NCBI GenBank assembly: GCA_035048815.1
Contig: JAUCBN010000046.1
Span: forward strand, 10,890,999-10,954,998
Origin: Abelmoschus esculentus
Lineage: Eukaryota; Streptophyta; Magnoliopsida; Malvales; Malvaceae
Reading direction: 5' to 3'
DNA length: 64,000 nucleotides
A model generated the notes under the pieces. It searched no databases. It saw only the letters and a program-made list of their open reading frames with translations, and was not told the origin of the DNA. Shown in pieces: positions 23,586 through 34,145 of this stretch; positions within the stretch are counted from its first letter, which is position 1, and every line of letters begins with the position of its first letter. The position numbers and the translations under genes were made by a program.

Positions 23586-24895
23586 TGTCGCGTGTCAAAA
23601 GTGCGCGTTTAGTGCAAGTGGACACATCGCAAGTAATAAGTGATAAGTATTTATCGGATTATCGTCTCCACAGGGGTTGATATACTCAAAATGTCTTTTT
23701 CGTTTTCTTATTTTGTAGAAAGAAATAAAATAAAACACAAGTAATTTGGGTTGTGATGGAACTAAAATAAAACAACTAAGTAAAATAAAGAGAATTGAAT
23801 AGTAGACAGAGAGGTCAGGATCCAGTTGCGTTGTATTGTGGAATTGATTGACTTGTCTCTGCCCAATGCAATCATATATCACTGCCTCGGCAGCACTGCA
23901 GATTACTGCCTTGGCAGCGACGATACTGTCCGTCGCGGCAATCCCTTGCTCGTGGGTGGACTTTACCAAAGTTCGGCAAAGTGTCCTTGGATGACTCCGC
24001 TTATCCCTAAGTCGAAGTACTGTTGACGACTAGTCCTTGATGATACCTCCCGGCGTGAATCAATTATACTCACCAACCAATCTCACACTTCTTTTAGCCG
24101 CTGAAACTCTTAACCTATCCCTAAGCCGAGTTAGTATTTCGCGATTGAAACACCGTACTTACCCCTTTCGTGAATCTAAATCTCCCGAGTCTAGATAAAT
24201 GGATTACTCATAAACTTCCCTCCCGGGCTTGAATGCAAGAACAAGGAATAACAAAGGATAAGCAAACCTTAATAGTTTTATTGCATTGAAACAAAGACAA
24301 AGTACAATCTCCTCTCAAAAATACTAACAACCTTCAACTAAACCCTAAGAAAGCTTAGAATATAGTTAAGAGAAAGAAAACAAAGAATCTATGAATCGGC
24401 TCTCTCCCTAGGTATTGGTGTCTAATACATTGGACGGCTAGGTCTTATATAGGCTTGACCTAGGGCAAACCTTTCCTAAGTAGAATACAACTTGGAGTAG
24501 GGAACAAGTTATGTACATAAATAAAATATTTCCAAGTTTAATTCAACTAAGAGGCTTTCCCGCGTGGCCTTGTCTTGGGCTTTTCCTCATGCTAGTCAGC
24601 TCCGATCCATGTGCTTTATGTCCAAACACGTCCCCTGAATTTTTCTCTTCCAATCGCCTACAGTTTTGCTTCTTGGCTCTCAGCTGCTGCCTCGGCCATG
24701 TTGCTGCCGCGGCACTGGTTCTCCTGCACAGATATAAAAATGCAGTAAAACTTGTCTTTTCTACAACTATGATCTCTATGAGCATAACTTCTAAATATAT
24801 CACATTAAGTACATGCATTGGTCCGAATGGGTGTAAATTCGGTGATTAATGCCCATAAAAGGTGTCAAAAGTGATAGTGAGTTGAGTACTTATCA
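23586..24895 (-). repeat. 3' LTR (1,310 bp)
   Basis: Begins TGTCGCGTG and ends ACTTATCA. Compared with the right LTR it lacks 18 bp near 24698 and has about 14 substitutions in the first 250 bp by eye, with fewer further on. The insertion is therefore not very recent. Confidence 0.92.
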
Positions 24896-24910
24896 CACCC
24901 CCAAACTCGA
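24896..24910 (-). other. Polypurine tract of the gypsy-type element
   Basis: On the minus strand the bases GAGTTTGGGGGTG end directly at the 3' LTR. This is where plus-strand DNA synthesis primes. Confidence 0.7.
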
Positions 24911-25821
24911 ACTATTGCTTGTCCTCAAGCAATGCAAACCATCAATTTTCCGAACTCTACTCTCTCTTGGTCTTACGTTTCCATCTATTCTCCCCACCAT
25001 AACTATGCTTATTCTTTAGACTTAAACTTTCGGTTACCCAAGGGTTTACCTAGAAACAAACTATAAGATTTGATAAGTGTGTGCGTTTTTGTGGAAAAGT
25101 TTGATTTAAGGCTTTCTTAGATAAACTCTAAGTTCAAGACAAGTAGAATTGGGTTAAGTGTTCTCTTCTTTTCTAAACAACCAATTCTTGAGCCAATTTC
25201 GGGCACCTCAAGGGTTGTGTTCTTCACTATTTCCTTCTTTCTTTTTGATATTCCTTATAGCATACTAGAGCCAGTTTCGGGCACCTCTAGCATGAAGAAG
25301 AGTAATTCCTAGAGCCGGTGATAGGCACCTCTAGTTACTTTCCCAAGAATCTAAGTATTTATCACCTAAGTTTATTAAAAGAATTCCTATAATCCAACAA
25401 GTCCCAAAAGTGTTTTAAAAATTCATCTTATAGTAAGCTTCTAAGTTTTCATCCTTAAGTATCCTAAGGTTAAACCTTCTTAACAGGACCTAATCATGGT
25501 AAGGAGAAAGATTTATATAGCCTTGAAGAATAAACTAAGGCAATACTGATGATAAGCAGTGCAAAAGTATAGGCAGTTGATTCAAGTAAGGCGGGGAGCA
25601 TAAAAAAATTTAAAAATTTCACTTAAGTACTCCCTTTTCTTGGCAAGGTCTCGGCAGTAGATTGCTGCCTCGGTAGTGAATCTGCACCCCCAAACTCAAA
25701 CCAATCATTTTCCTCAATGCTTTATATTAAAATAAAATAGCGAGAAACAAAAATTATGAAAGAGATAAACAGTATATAAAGAAACCAACAGCAAATAATA
25801 TTGAATTATATGAAAGAAAAA
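24911..25821 (-). other. 3' non-coding region of the element with three hairpins
   Basis: No ORF. Three 26-base near-copies at 25187-25212, 25265-25290 and 25309-25334 each form a 6-bp stem (CTTGAG/CTCAAG once, CTAGAG/CTCTAG twice) around a similar loop. See findings. Confidence 0.6.
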
Positions 25822-27351
25822 TTAAAGAGACTCCGAAGAGCTGCTTGTAACAATTTTTCTCCTTGGTCTTGCTGCCGATTGCTTTGTTCTTGGTGAGGGC
25901 GATGGTTGAGCTTTTGCTTGTCGGGGTGGTTGGACTCTTGTGGGTGGTGTCCGTTGCATCGGAGCCTCCACTTCTTCTCCTTCTTCCACGTCGGCCATCT
26001 CCTCAGTAATCATGATGTCTGTTCCACCTTTCATTGTTGTGGCTGCCCCGGTATGATGTGTACTCTGTCCGACGGCGGTTGAACTTTGGTGCACATAGAC
26101 ATCTATCTCAGCTGATAGACTGGCCATGATGATTAGGGATCATGGTGGAGTGCTGAAGACTGCCCTCCGCTTTGATGGTCTTCTGCTGGCAGATGATGCC
26201 GCGGTAGAGTCTGCTGCCCTGGATGGGCCGGCAGCATGGTACTGTGGTGGAGGGCCCGCGTGGAAGAACGACCTTGGTCCTCCCAGAGCTGGTATAGTCT
26301 CGATATAAGGGGTGATTGTGACAAACATATTGCTTGGAAATTTTGAAAATTGTGCCCCTTGGTCTGGAAAAGCATGGAGCATCATTTGGGCTAATGTGCC
26401 ATTGAAGTCTCTTTGATACTCCATGTATCTCTGTTGCCTGAGGTCCATCGCTGCCACCCTTTGCAATATCTCCTGGTACGGGTCTATTGCGGCAGAGGTG
26501 TGGGTAGTGTCTGGCATGTCTGTCGTGTACTGGGCCCCGACAGCAGTATCAGCAGTGAACTGCTGGGGCGTTGCTTGGACTAGTTATGCCTGCGTGATCT
26601 ACATTACTTTATGGCAAAAATCTCTGGTTCATCCGCGTCTTTGGGGAGTGTATTCGTCCGTATCTTCGATTGGTACACCTGCGGCAACACACAAACCAGT
26701 GATCAAACATGGGAAATATAATGGTCCTCTATCCTTCTTACCGCATTCGTGAATTTCACGTAAGATGATCTCTCTAACGTTGATGCTTCTCTTGTTGATG
26801 ATCGATTGGATGAGCACCAATCGCTTTTGGTCCACCGTGCTGTTGTGGGATGTGGGAATGAGGCGTCGCTTGACAAAGGTATTCCAAAGCTTAGCCTCGG
26901 GCTTTAAACTCTACCTTGCTACCGATCCTCTATGGGCACCGGTTTCCCATGGAGTGTTCGTGTAGCAAAGGTCGTCTTTGATCAACTCGTAGTCCTCGGC
27001 AGTGATATCCTCCATGAATTCGTCGTGAACATCATGGGTCGGAGTGAGGCCGTAGAAATCGTTAATGGTCTCGACATCCAACTGGACAGGCCTGCCTCGG
27101 CAGTGGACAAAGAGGGAATCACCGTGCGCATAGAATTCCCGTACGATGGTAGCATTCGCCTAGGCAGGTTGAAGGCAGAAGATTTCCCAATCTTGGTACT
27201 TGATTCTGTCGAAGAGATAATGCTCGATGCCGTAGTTTTCATCATCCGAGTGCTGGAAACTTTGTTCTTCCCACAATTGCCGAGCAATGAAAGACCTGTT
27301 GAAACGGTCTTCAACATTGGCTGGGGCAAATCGCTTGTAAGTTGCCATCAA
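25822..27351 (-). pseudogene. Extra ORF of the non-autonomous element (putative plant transposon protein type)
   Basis: On the minus strand one frame runs from ATG at 27351 to the stop at 25822, about 509 codons, interrupted by six stops (27162, 26913, 26631, 26601, 26586, 26142; first base of each on this strand). The N-terminal half has RSFIARQLWEEQSF, then IVREFYAHGDSLFVHCRGRP and VQLDVETINDFYGL, followed by STVDQKRLVLIQSIINKRSI and PLYFPCLITGLCVAAGVP. This pattern resembles the plant-specific putative plant transposon domain often seen beside gag-only retroelements. The C-terminal third is Ala/Pro/Gln-rich and disordered. All six stops can be explained by C-to-T changes of CAG, CAA or CGA. 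Its function in the element is unknown. Confidence 0.75.
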
Positions 27352-28042
27352 GATTGTGAAAGATTGATATCTTGGAGATTTTCTTGGAGTTTGGGAATTT
27401 CAAGAAGAATTGTGAGTAGGCAGAGAGTATTGTGAGCGCAAGATTGTTAAGAATTCTAAAGAAAACAAGAAAGAAAGAGTGAATAGTTCAAGAGGAGAGG
27501 GTTGCTTATATAGGCCTTGGCCTTGTGACCGTTTGAATCCACTAGCCGTTTTGTAGCCGTTACTATTTATTGTCGTTTCCTTTTCTACCGCGGTAGGAAT
27601 CTCAGCAGACTAGCCGTTACACTGTTCTGCCCGTTAAAACTGTTGCGGCTCTGACACTGTTTTCTGCCTCGGCAGAGTTCCTGCTGTGAACTATTTCTCC
27701 TTTATTCTTGCTTATTCTCCTAATTAAAAATTAAACACGACAAAAAAAAAATACTTAAAGCAGAAATAAATTTAGAAAAATAAAAATAAACTAATCCTAA
27801 TATAATAATAATAAGGTAAAGGGAGGAGATCATGTTACTGGTGGAGTGCATGCAAATGCATCTCCCAAGATTATTTTCTCTTGTTGGCCAGAATTATAAA
27901 TCAGTTGTTGGCCACTCCCTTTTGCTGTGTTTCCATCCACTTTGAGCTTGATCTTTTTGCCAAATAACCTGCCGAGCATGCTGCCAAGGCAGGATATTTT
28001 GGTGTCTGTTATGTGGATGGCTTTGCACTCTTCTGGATCATC

Positions 28043-30404
28043 TTATTTTTTTAAGTTGTGGAATGCATTGAGTTTGACTTGTTGGTCATTAACTCTCACT
28101 GTCAACTCTCCTTTTTCCACATCGATTAAAGTGCGTCCAGTTGCAAGGAAAGGTCTCCCCAAGATGATTGGTGCATTGTCATCTGCTTCACAATCAAGGA
28201 CAAGAAAATCAGTAGGAAAAATAAATTTATCGACTCTTACCAATATGTCCTCGATTTTTCCTTCGGGTTGTACATATGATCGATCCGCTAGTTGGAGCAT
28301 AACTGTTGTAGGTTTCGCCCTTCCTATTCCAAGCTTTTGGAAGATAGACTTGGGCATTAGATTGATGCTTGCTCCAAGGTCGCATAGGGTCATACCTTCA
28401 TAATTTTTACCTATCGCACAAGGTATGATAAAGCATCCAGGATCCTTCAATTTTGGTGGCATGCGATTGTGTAGCATTGCCATGCATCCCTCGGTAGCAG
28501 CCACTATTTCGAACTCACCTATTCGTTTTCTCTTAGACACCATGTCTTTTAAGAACTTGGCATAATTAGGCATTTGTTCAATTTCCTCTACGAATGGTAT
28601 GTTAATGTGGACTTGCTTTAAAATATCAAGGAATTTTTTGAATTGTTGGTCCTGTTTTTGCTTTTTCAATCTTTGTGGGAAAGGTGGTGGTGGTATCATC
28701 TCATCCAGGGTTTCTTTAGTTTGGAATTTAATACCTGGCACCACTGGGGTTGTTGCTGTCTCGGCAGACTGTTCAAGAGCTGCAGCACTTTCTGTCGGGG
28801 TAGTGTTATCAGGATCAGTTTGCTCAGCCTCTTCTTTCGCTGGGTCTACTGATGGATTTTGACTTGCTGGAATCTTTTCCTTCAACTGTAGACCACTCCT
28901 GGTAGTGATTGCTTTACACTGTTCATGGCCCATCACCTTAGCAACTTCAGTATTGCTAGGTAGTCCTACTTGTGGTCTAGTGTTTAAGTTTTGAGCAAAC
29001 TGTCCAACCTGGGTTTCTAGCGTTTTAATAGTTGCTTCTTGATTCTGCAACCTCATCTCAGTTCTATTCATGAAAGCATATGTCCTTTTGATGAAGTTAC
29101 TATTTTTTGCCATGTATGATTCTGTTTTCATCATAAAGGCTTTAAGAGTGTTCTCCAATGAACTTACCGATTGCTGCTGCATCTGCTGCGGCGGCATTGG
29201 CTGTTGGACCTGCGGCGGCAGCAGATGTTGCATTGGTTGCTGGAATCCTGAAGGTTGGGTGGTTGGGTTTAAGGCATTGTTAGGATTGCTCCATGACAGG
29301 TTCGGATACCTCTTCCATGAGGGGTTGTATGTGTTGGAGATCATATTGGTTCGGTTGTAATTTCCAACATACATATCGGTTTCTTGATTCATACAATCAG
29401 AGGAACTGTGGTTACCTCTACATAAATCACAAAAGGAATCAATTACCTTAACCTTACGGGTATTCTGCTGTAATTGCAGATTTTGTACCATCTTTGTAAG
29501 AGAGGCCAATTGTGCTGCCACTGAATTTGATGTGTCTAACTCATTCACCGTGGCTTGGCGTCTTACTCCTCCTCGCCTAGATGTAGGGAATTGAATGGTT
29601 ATTTGCAAGTTTGTTTAGTATCTCAATAGCTTTCTCAGGTGCTTTATCAAGGAGTGTTTCGTTTGCCGATGCATCTAACATCATCCTTGTCGGGGCATTC
29701 GTGGCATTATAGAACATAGTCACTTGTGTCCATAGGGGAAATCCATGCAAAAGACACTTGTGCAGTAACTCCCTGTATCGCTCTCATGCCTCGTACATAG
29801 GTTCGTCATCTGCCTGTCGAAAAGAAGTGATTTCATTACGAATTCTATCATATAAATTTATAGGATTAAAATGAGTAATAAAATCAAAGGTATTTAACCA
29901 AGTTTTCGCCTTATCCCTCAGTGAATATGGGAATAACTTCAATCTCAAGACATCTTCATGGACTCCTTGGATTTTAAAAGAATTGCATATCTCCATGAAG
30001 GACTTGAGGTGCTGCCTTGCATCTTCAGTTACAGACCCACCAAATTGTCCAATAATGTTAAGCATATTGAACATGACAAGTTTCAGTTCAAAGTGGGTTG
30101 CTTCTATCTCTGGTGTAACGACTCCTAGGTTTAATACATTTAAATCCTCTTCCAGGAAGTCTCTGACAGTGAGCTGCCGCGGCCCTGGTGGCGGCGGAAG
30201 ACCTCCATTGCCGGCAGGTAAGTTTTGTCCTGTTGGGTGATCTGCCATAGCTTCTTGGATTTTTCTCCTCAACCTTTGCCTTGTTCGTTCTATCTCTGGA
30301 TCTAACTCGTACAAAGGGTTGGTTGGGTTGGCCCTGGTCATACACCAAGAAAAAAAAGGTAAAAATAAAAATAAAAAGAAGAAACAAGAAAATAAAGAAA
30401 ACAA
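28043..30404 (-). pseudogene. Gag-protease polyprotein of the non-autonomous element
   Basis: ATG at 30404 opens a gag head (DPEIERTRQRLRRKIQEAMA), then the capsid-like LKSFMEICNSFKIQGVHEDV, LRLKLFPYSLRDKAKTWLN and EITSFRQADDEPMYEA. A TGA at 29784 replaces the usual Trp codon before ERYRELL. The frame then continues (LHKCLLHGFPLWTQVTMFYN, ILNKLANN) until a frameshift near 29600, after which 29608-28043 is open for 521 codons. That part has a zinc knuckle CDLCRGNHSSSDC and, near the end, an aspartic protease with MTLCDLGASINLMP and PIILGRPFLATG. After the stop at 28043 a pol-like stretch continues in frame (DDPEECKAIHITDTK) to about 27820 and fades out. Gag packages the RNA and the protease cuts the polyprotein. 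Confidence 0.88.
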
Positions 30405-30422
30405 AATTTAGTTGTCAGTCCC

Positions 30423-30442
30423 CGGCAACGGCGCCAAAAACT
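30423..30442 (-). other. Primer binding site, tRNA-Asp type
   Basis: On the minus strand TGGCGCCGTTGCCGGGG lies a few bases inside the right LTR. This is the tRNA-Asp primer site typical of Athila/Tat-group gypsy elements and fixes the minus orientation. Confidence 0.85.
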
Positions 30443-31770
30443 TGTCGCGTGTCAAAAGTGCGCGTTTAGTGTAAGTGGACACATCACAAGTAATAAGTGA
30501 TAAGTATTTATAGGATTATCGTCTCCACAGGGATTGGTATACTCAATATGTCTTCTTCGTCTTCTTGTTCTGTAGAAAGAAATAAAATAAAACACAAGTA
30601 ATTTGGATTGTGATGGAACTAAAATAAAACAACCAAGTAAAATAAAGAGAATTGAATAGTAGAGAGAGAGGTCAGGATCCAGCTGCGTTGTATTGTGGAA
30701 TTGATTGACTTGTCTCTGCCCAATGCAATCGTATATCACTACCTCGGCAGCACTGCAGATTACTGCCTTGGCAGCGACGATACTGTCCGCCGCGGCAATC
30801 CCTTGCTCGTGGGTGGACTTTACCAAAGTTCGACAAAGTGTCCTTGGATGACTCCGCTTATCCCTAAGTCGAAGTACTGTTGATGACTAGTCCTTGATGA
30901 TACCTCCCAGTGTGAATCAATTATACTCACCAACCAATCTCACACTTCTTTTAGCAGTTGAAACTCTTAACCTATCCCTAGGTCGAGTTAGTGTTTCGCG
31001 ATTGAAACACCGTACTTACCCCTTTCGTGAATCTAACTCTCCCAAGTCTAGATAAATGGATTACTCACAAACTTCCCTCCCGGGCTTGAATGCAAGAACA
31101 AGGAATAACAAAGGATAAGCAAACCTTGATAGTTTTATTGCATTGAAACAAAGACAAAGTACAATCTCCTCTCACAAATACTAACAACCTTCACCTAAAC
31201 CCTAAGAAAGCTTAGAACATAGTTGAGAGAAAGAAAACAAAGAATCTATGAATCGGCTCTCTCCCTAGGTATTGGTGTCTAGTACATTGGACGGCTAGGT
31301 CTTATATAGGCTTGACCTAGGGCAAACCTTTCCTAAGTAGAATACAACTTGGGGTAGGGAACAAGTCATGTACATAAATAAAATATTTCCAAGTTTAATT
31401 CAACTAAGAGGCTTTCCCGCGTGGCCTTGTCTTGGGATTTTCCTCATGCTAGCCAGCTCCGATCCATGTGCTTTATATCCAAACGCGTCCCCTGGATTTT
31501 TCTCTTCCAATCGCCTACAGTTTTGCTTCCTGGCTCTCAACTGCTGCCTCGGCATCAGGTCCTACCTCGGCCATGTTGCTGTCGCGGCACTAGTTCTCCT
31601 GCACAGATATAAAAATGCAGTAAAACTTGCATTTTCTACAACTATGATCTCTATGAGCATAACATATAAATATATCACATTAAGTACATGCATTGGTCCG
31701 AGTGGGTGTAAATTCGGTGATTAATGCCCATAAAAGGTGTCAAAAGTGATAGTGAGTTGAGCACTTATCA
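30443..31770 (-). repeat. 5' LTR (1,328 bp)
   Basis: Pairs with 23586-24895. The 18-bp block ATCAGGTCCTACCTCGGC near 31552-31572 is present here and missing from the other LTR; it partly repeats the adjacent CCTCGGC, so slippage is plausible. Confidence 0.92.
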
Positions 31771-32157
31771 ATGTGCACAAATTAGGTCAAGTTTTTTTAT
31801 TAATCTGAATCTAACCAAAAAAATAAGTATCTTAAATCAACTCAACCTCAAATTTTAAAAAATATGATCCATTTTAAAAATTATATACCTCAACTCGACT
31901 AGACTTGATACAATTTATATAAAAAATTTAGGGACTTAATTGTATAAAAATTTAATTTTAAATTTTAAGTACCTAATTGTAAAAAAATGAAGAGGGGCAT
32001 TATTATAACTATTCTTAAAAATATACAAGAAATTACATTATTAGTCCTAGGTTAGTTCAGATATTTTTCACTTAAAATTAACTCAACTCAAACCTATTTT
32101 TTAGCAAAAAAAAATAACTCGATTGGGTCAGGTGAAATATTCATCCTTACATACAAG

Positions 32158-32618
32158 ATGAGACTATATGAATATCTTTAGATCAACTAGTGTACCTCTT
32201 TAAGATTCTTTTATTATTATATTTGATCGGTTAATTAAATTATTTATCTTTATTTTTAAAAAAATAAAATTAAAATTTATCGGAAAAAAAATCATACATA
32301 AAAGCATACAGATTGATTCATGGAATATATACTGATAACTAGATTTAATATAAATAAATATCCAACATATCCTTGTGTTTATGTTACGGTATTATTATTT
32401 TTTAGAAGATATTTAAAATAAAATAAATAATATCATATTTTTTATATATTTTAAGATCTAATTTTTTTTATATGAGATTAATATTTTTATCTCTTCTAAT
32501 TATAACATCTCGTAAATTACAACTTTTAACGATTAAATAGAAAAAGAATTGAGAAAATTTTAAAACGGAAAAGGCAAGAACTCAGCTTTACCTTTCCCCT
32601 ACTCCTTTCTCACGAAAA
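32158..32618. other. Intergenic, nothing recognised
   Basis: AT-rich sequence without a gene or a clear repeat. Confidence 0.5.
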
Positions 32619-32814
32619 ATTATTAGGTGAACCATGTTCATCACGTCATCCATAGTCCCAATTAATCAGGACCGTTGATCTTAATTTTTTTAAGTGAATC
32701 ATCTCTTTCTTATATGTACTTAGTGGGTGGGTAGTTATTGGGTGTTATTTAAAGATCAACGATCCTAATTACATGGACCATGAATGACGTGGTGAACTGG
32801 GTTCACCTAATAAT
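32619..32814. mobile_element. 196-bp miniature inverted-repeat element (MITE)
   Basis: The left end ATTATTAGGTGAACC pairs with the right end GGTTCACCTAATAAT. Pairing continues inward for about 40 bases (TTCATCACGTCATCCAT against ATGAATGACGTGGTGAA) and again in the centre (ACCGTTGATC against GATCAACGATC), so nearly the whole element can fold into one hairpin. No clear target duplication is visible, so the superfamily is open. Confidence 0.75.
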
Positions 32815-33074
32815 CTCTTATTTCTCACCTTTTAAAAGCATTTATATTTCACTGATTTTTTTTCATGCATTACGGAATGAGATCAAATTATAATTAAATT
32901 AAAATAATAAATAAATTGTAAAAATTAAATATTTTATAAATTTTAATTAATTAATACGTTATTGTCATTAACCTTCTCCGTTAGACACAAATAGGTTGTA
33001 TCTCTCTTTCTTATATAACTAAGCACAGCAAAGCAAAACTGTGTTTGGAAGAGACACTGTGTAAATCCCTAAGA

Positions 33075-33164
33075 ATGTATGTTTTGCCTGCAAATCTGTA
33101 CCTTTTCCCTCTGCTCCTCCTGCTCCTGCTGTGCCATGCTGTTTGTCTTGCTTTAACAACATAA
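33075..33164 (+). CDS. Possible short secreted peptide or signal-peptide exon (29 codons)
   Basis: ATG opens 29 codons ending in TAA: a short head, a run of seven leucines after FP, then CHAVCLALTT. This is an ideal signal-peptide hydrophobic core followed by a plausible cleavage site. It is too short to be a known peptide family by itself, and no CLE, RALF or similar motif follows in any frame. It could be the first exon of a small secreted-peptide gene, or chance. A TATA-like TTATATAACT lies about 55 bases upstream. Confidence 0.2.
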   Translation: MYVLPANLYLFPLLLLLLLCHAVCLALTT

Positions 33165-34145
33165 CATGATGATGCCAATTGCCAAGGAAAAACTCTAAAG
33201 TCTATCTTGGGATTCCTTCACTCTCTACACACTACTCATTTTCATACACATCTCTTTTCCTTTATTTATTAAAGATGGATGAGCAACCCAGTTTTTTACA
33301 TCTCCACCTGAAAATTCATGAAGATTTAGCCCACACTCATATATACCAAGTAAAAAAAAAATTAGAATTAAAAGTAAATATATATATATATATGTTTAAA
33401 ACATTTTTTCTACTAAGAACACTATTGGATCATGAACGAATGTATTAAAGAAATTGAGGGTGTCATTCACCCCATTTAATTTGTTGGACGTATAGAGTTT
33501 TAAAGATGAAATATATAATTTTTGATAAGAAATATTAAATTTGATCTCGCTTAATTTATAGGATATAAGATTAACAATATTTAATATAATAGTGTTAAAA
33601 TCTTTCGTATCTCATATTTCACTTCTGAATCCCACTATATAAAAATCTTGGTTACGCCACTATGTTGGATACAAAACCGTTACTTGCTTGATTATCCGTT
33701 TAAGTTCGTCGAAGTATACATTATTAGCATATTAAACAGTAACCCTTACCCAAAATTAGTTTAATCATTAAATTTTATAAAATTAGCAAATACTTGGTAA
33801 ATGAAATGATATATTAGATTTTTTATGTAAGACTAAAGATTTGAATATTAACGAATGGAACGAATTAAGTTAAAAAAAAAATATAAATCTCTATCACATT
33901 TGATTTAAATAAATTAACCAATGTATTAAATATAATTAATAATTATAAAAAATCAATTTTTACAAAGAATCTTTTGAGAGAAAAAGTAATCACTTTCATA
34001 TACAAAGAGATTTGATGAAGAGGATAGGGATAGCTATTAACTACGAATCTCTATAATCCATAGCATGTCGCTTTTAGCTCTTGATTAGAGGGGGGGGGGG
34101 GATAGATCAAAATAACAATTAACAAGAAAATGGATATGTAGAGAC
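33165..34145. other. Intergenic with a G12 run
   Basis: AT-rich, with no supported gene. A run of 12 G at 34090-34101 stands out, as does a (TA)n run near 33378-33392. Confidence 0.5.

Larger units (their letters stand above)
23586..31770 (-). mobile_element. Complete non-autonomous Ty3-gypsy-type LTR element
   Basis: The element is 8,185 bp long, with LTRs at 23586-24895 and 30443-31770, both starting TGTCGCGTG and ending ACTTATCA. The 5-bp target duplication ATGTG is perfect (23581-23585 and 31771-31775). The minus-strand primer site after the right LTR and the G-rich tract before the left LTR define the direction. In order it codes for gag, protease and a short pol-like extension, then a separate ORF with no retroviral enzyme motifs. 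There is no YxDD box, RNase H or integrase in any frame between the LTRs, so it needs enzymes from another element, most likely of the Athila/Tat type given its tRNA-Asp primer site. Confidence 0.9.
23576..32149. mobile_element. hAT-like miniature element split by a gypsy insertion
   Basis: The left end TAATGATGTG (23576) and the right end, which reads TAAGGATGAA on the opposite strand (ending 32149), form a hAT-like inverted terminal pair. The flanks TATATAAG (23568-23575) and CATACAAG (32150-32157) agree at 6 of 8 positions, both differences being C/T, as expected for an old 8-bp hAT duplication. Only about 390 bp belongs to this element (23576-23585 and 31776-32149); the rest is the later gypsy insertion. 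Confidence 0.5.

Noticed and set aside
26932..27435. 167-codon plus-strand ORF within the gypsy-type element
   Set aside because: Opposite-strand shadow of the extra ORF, whose minus-strand frame carries the recognisable motifs.
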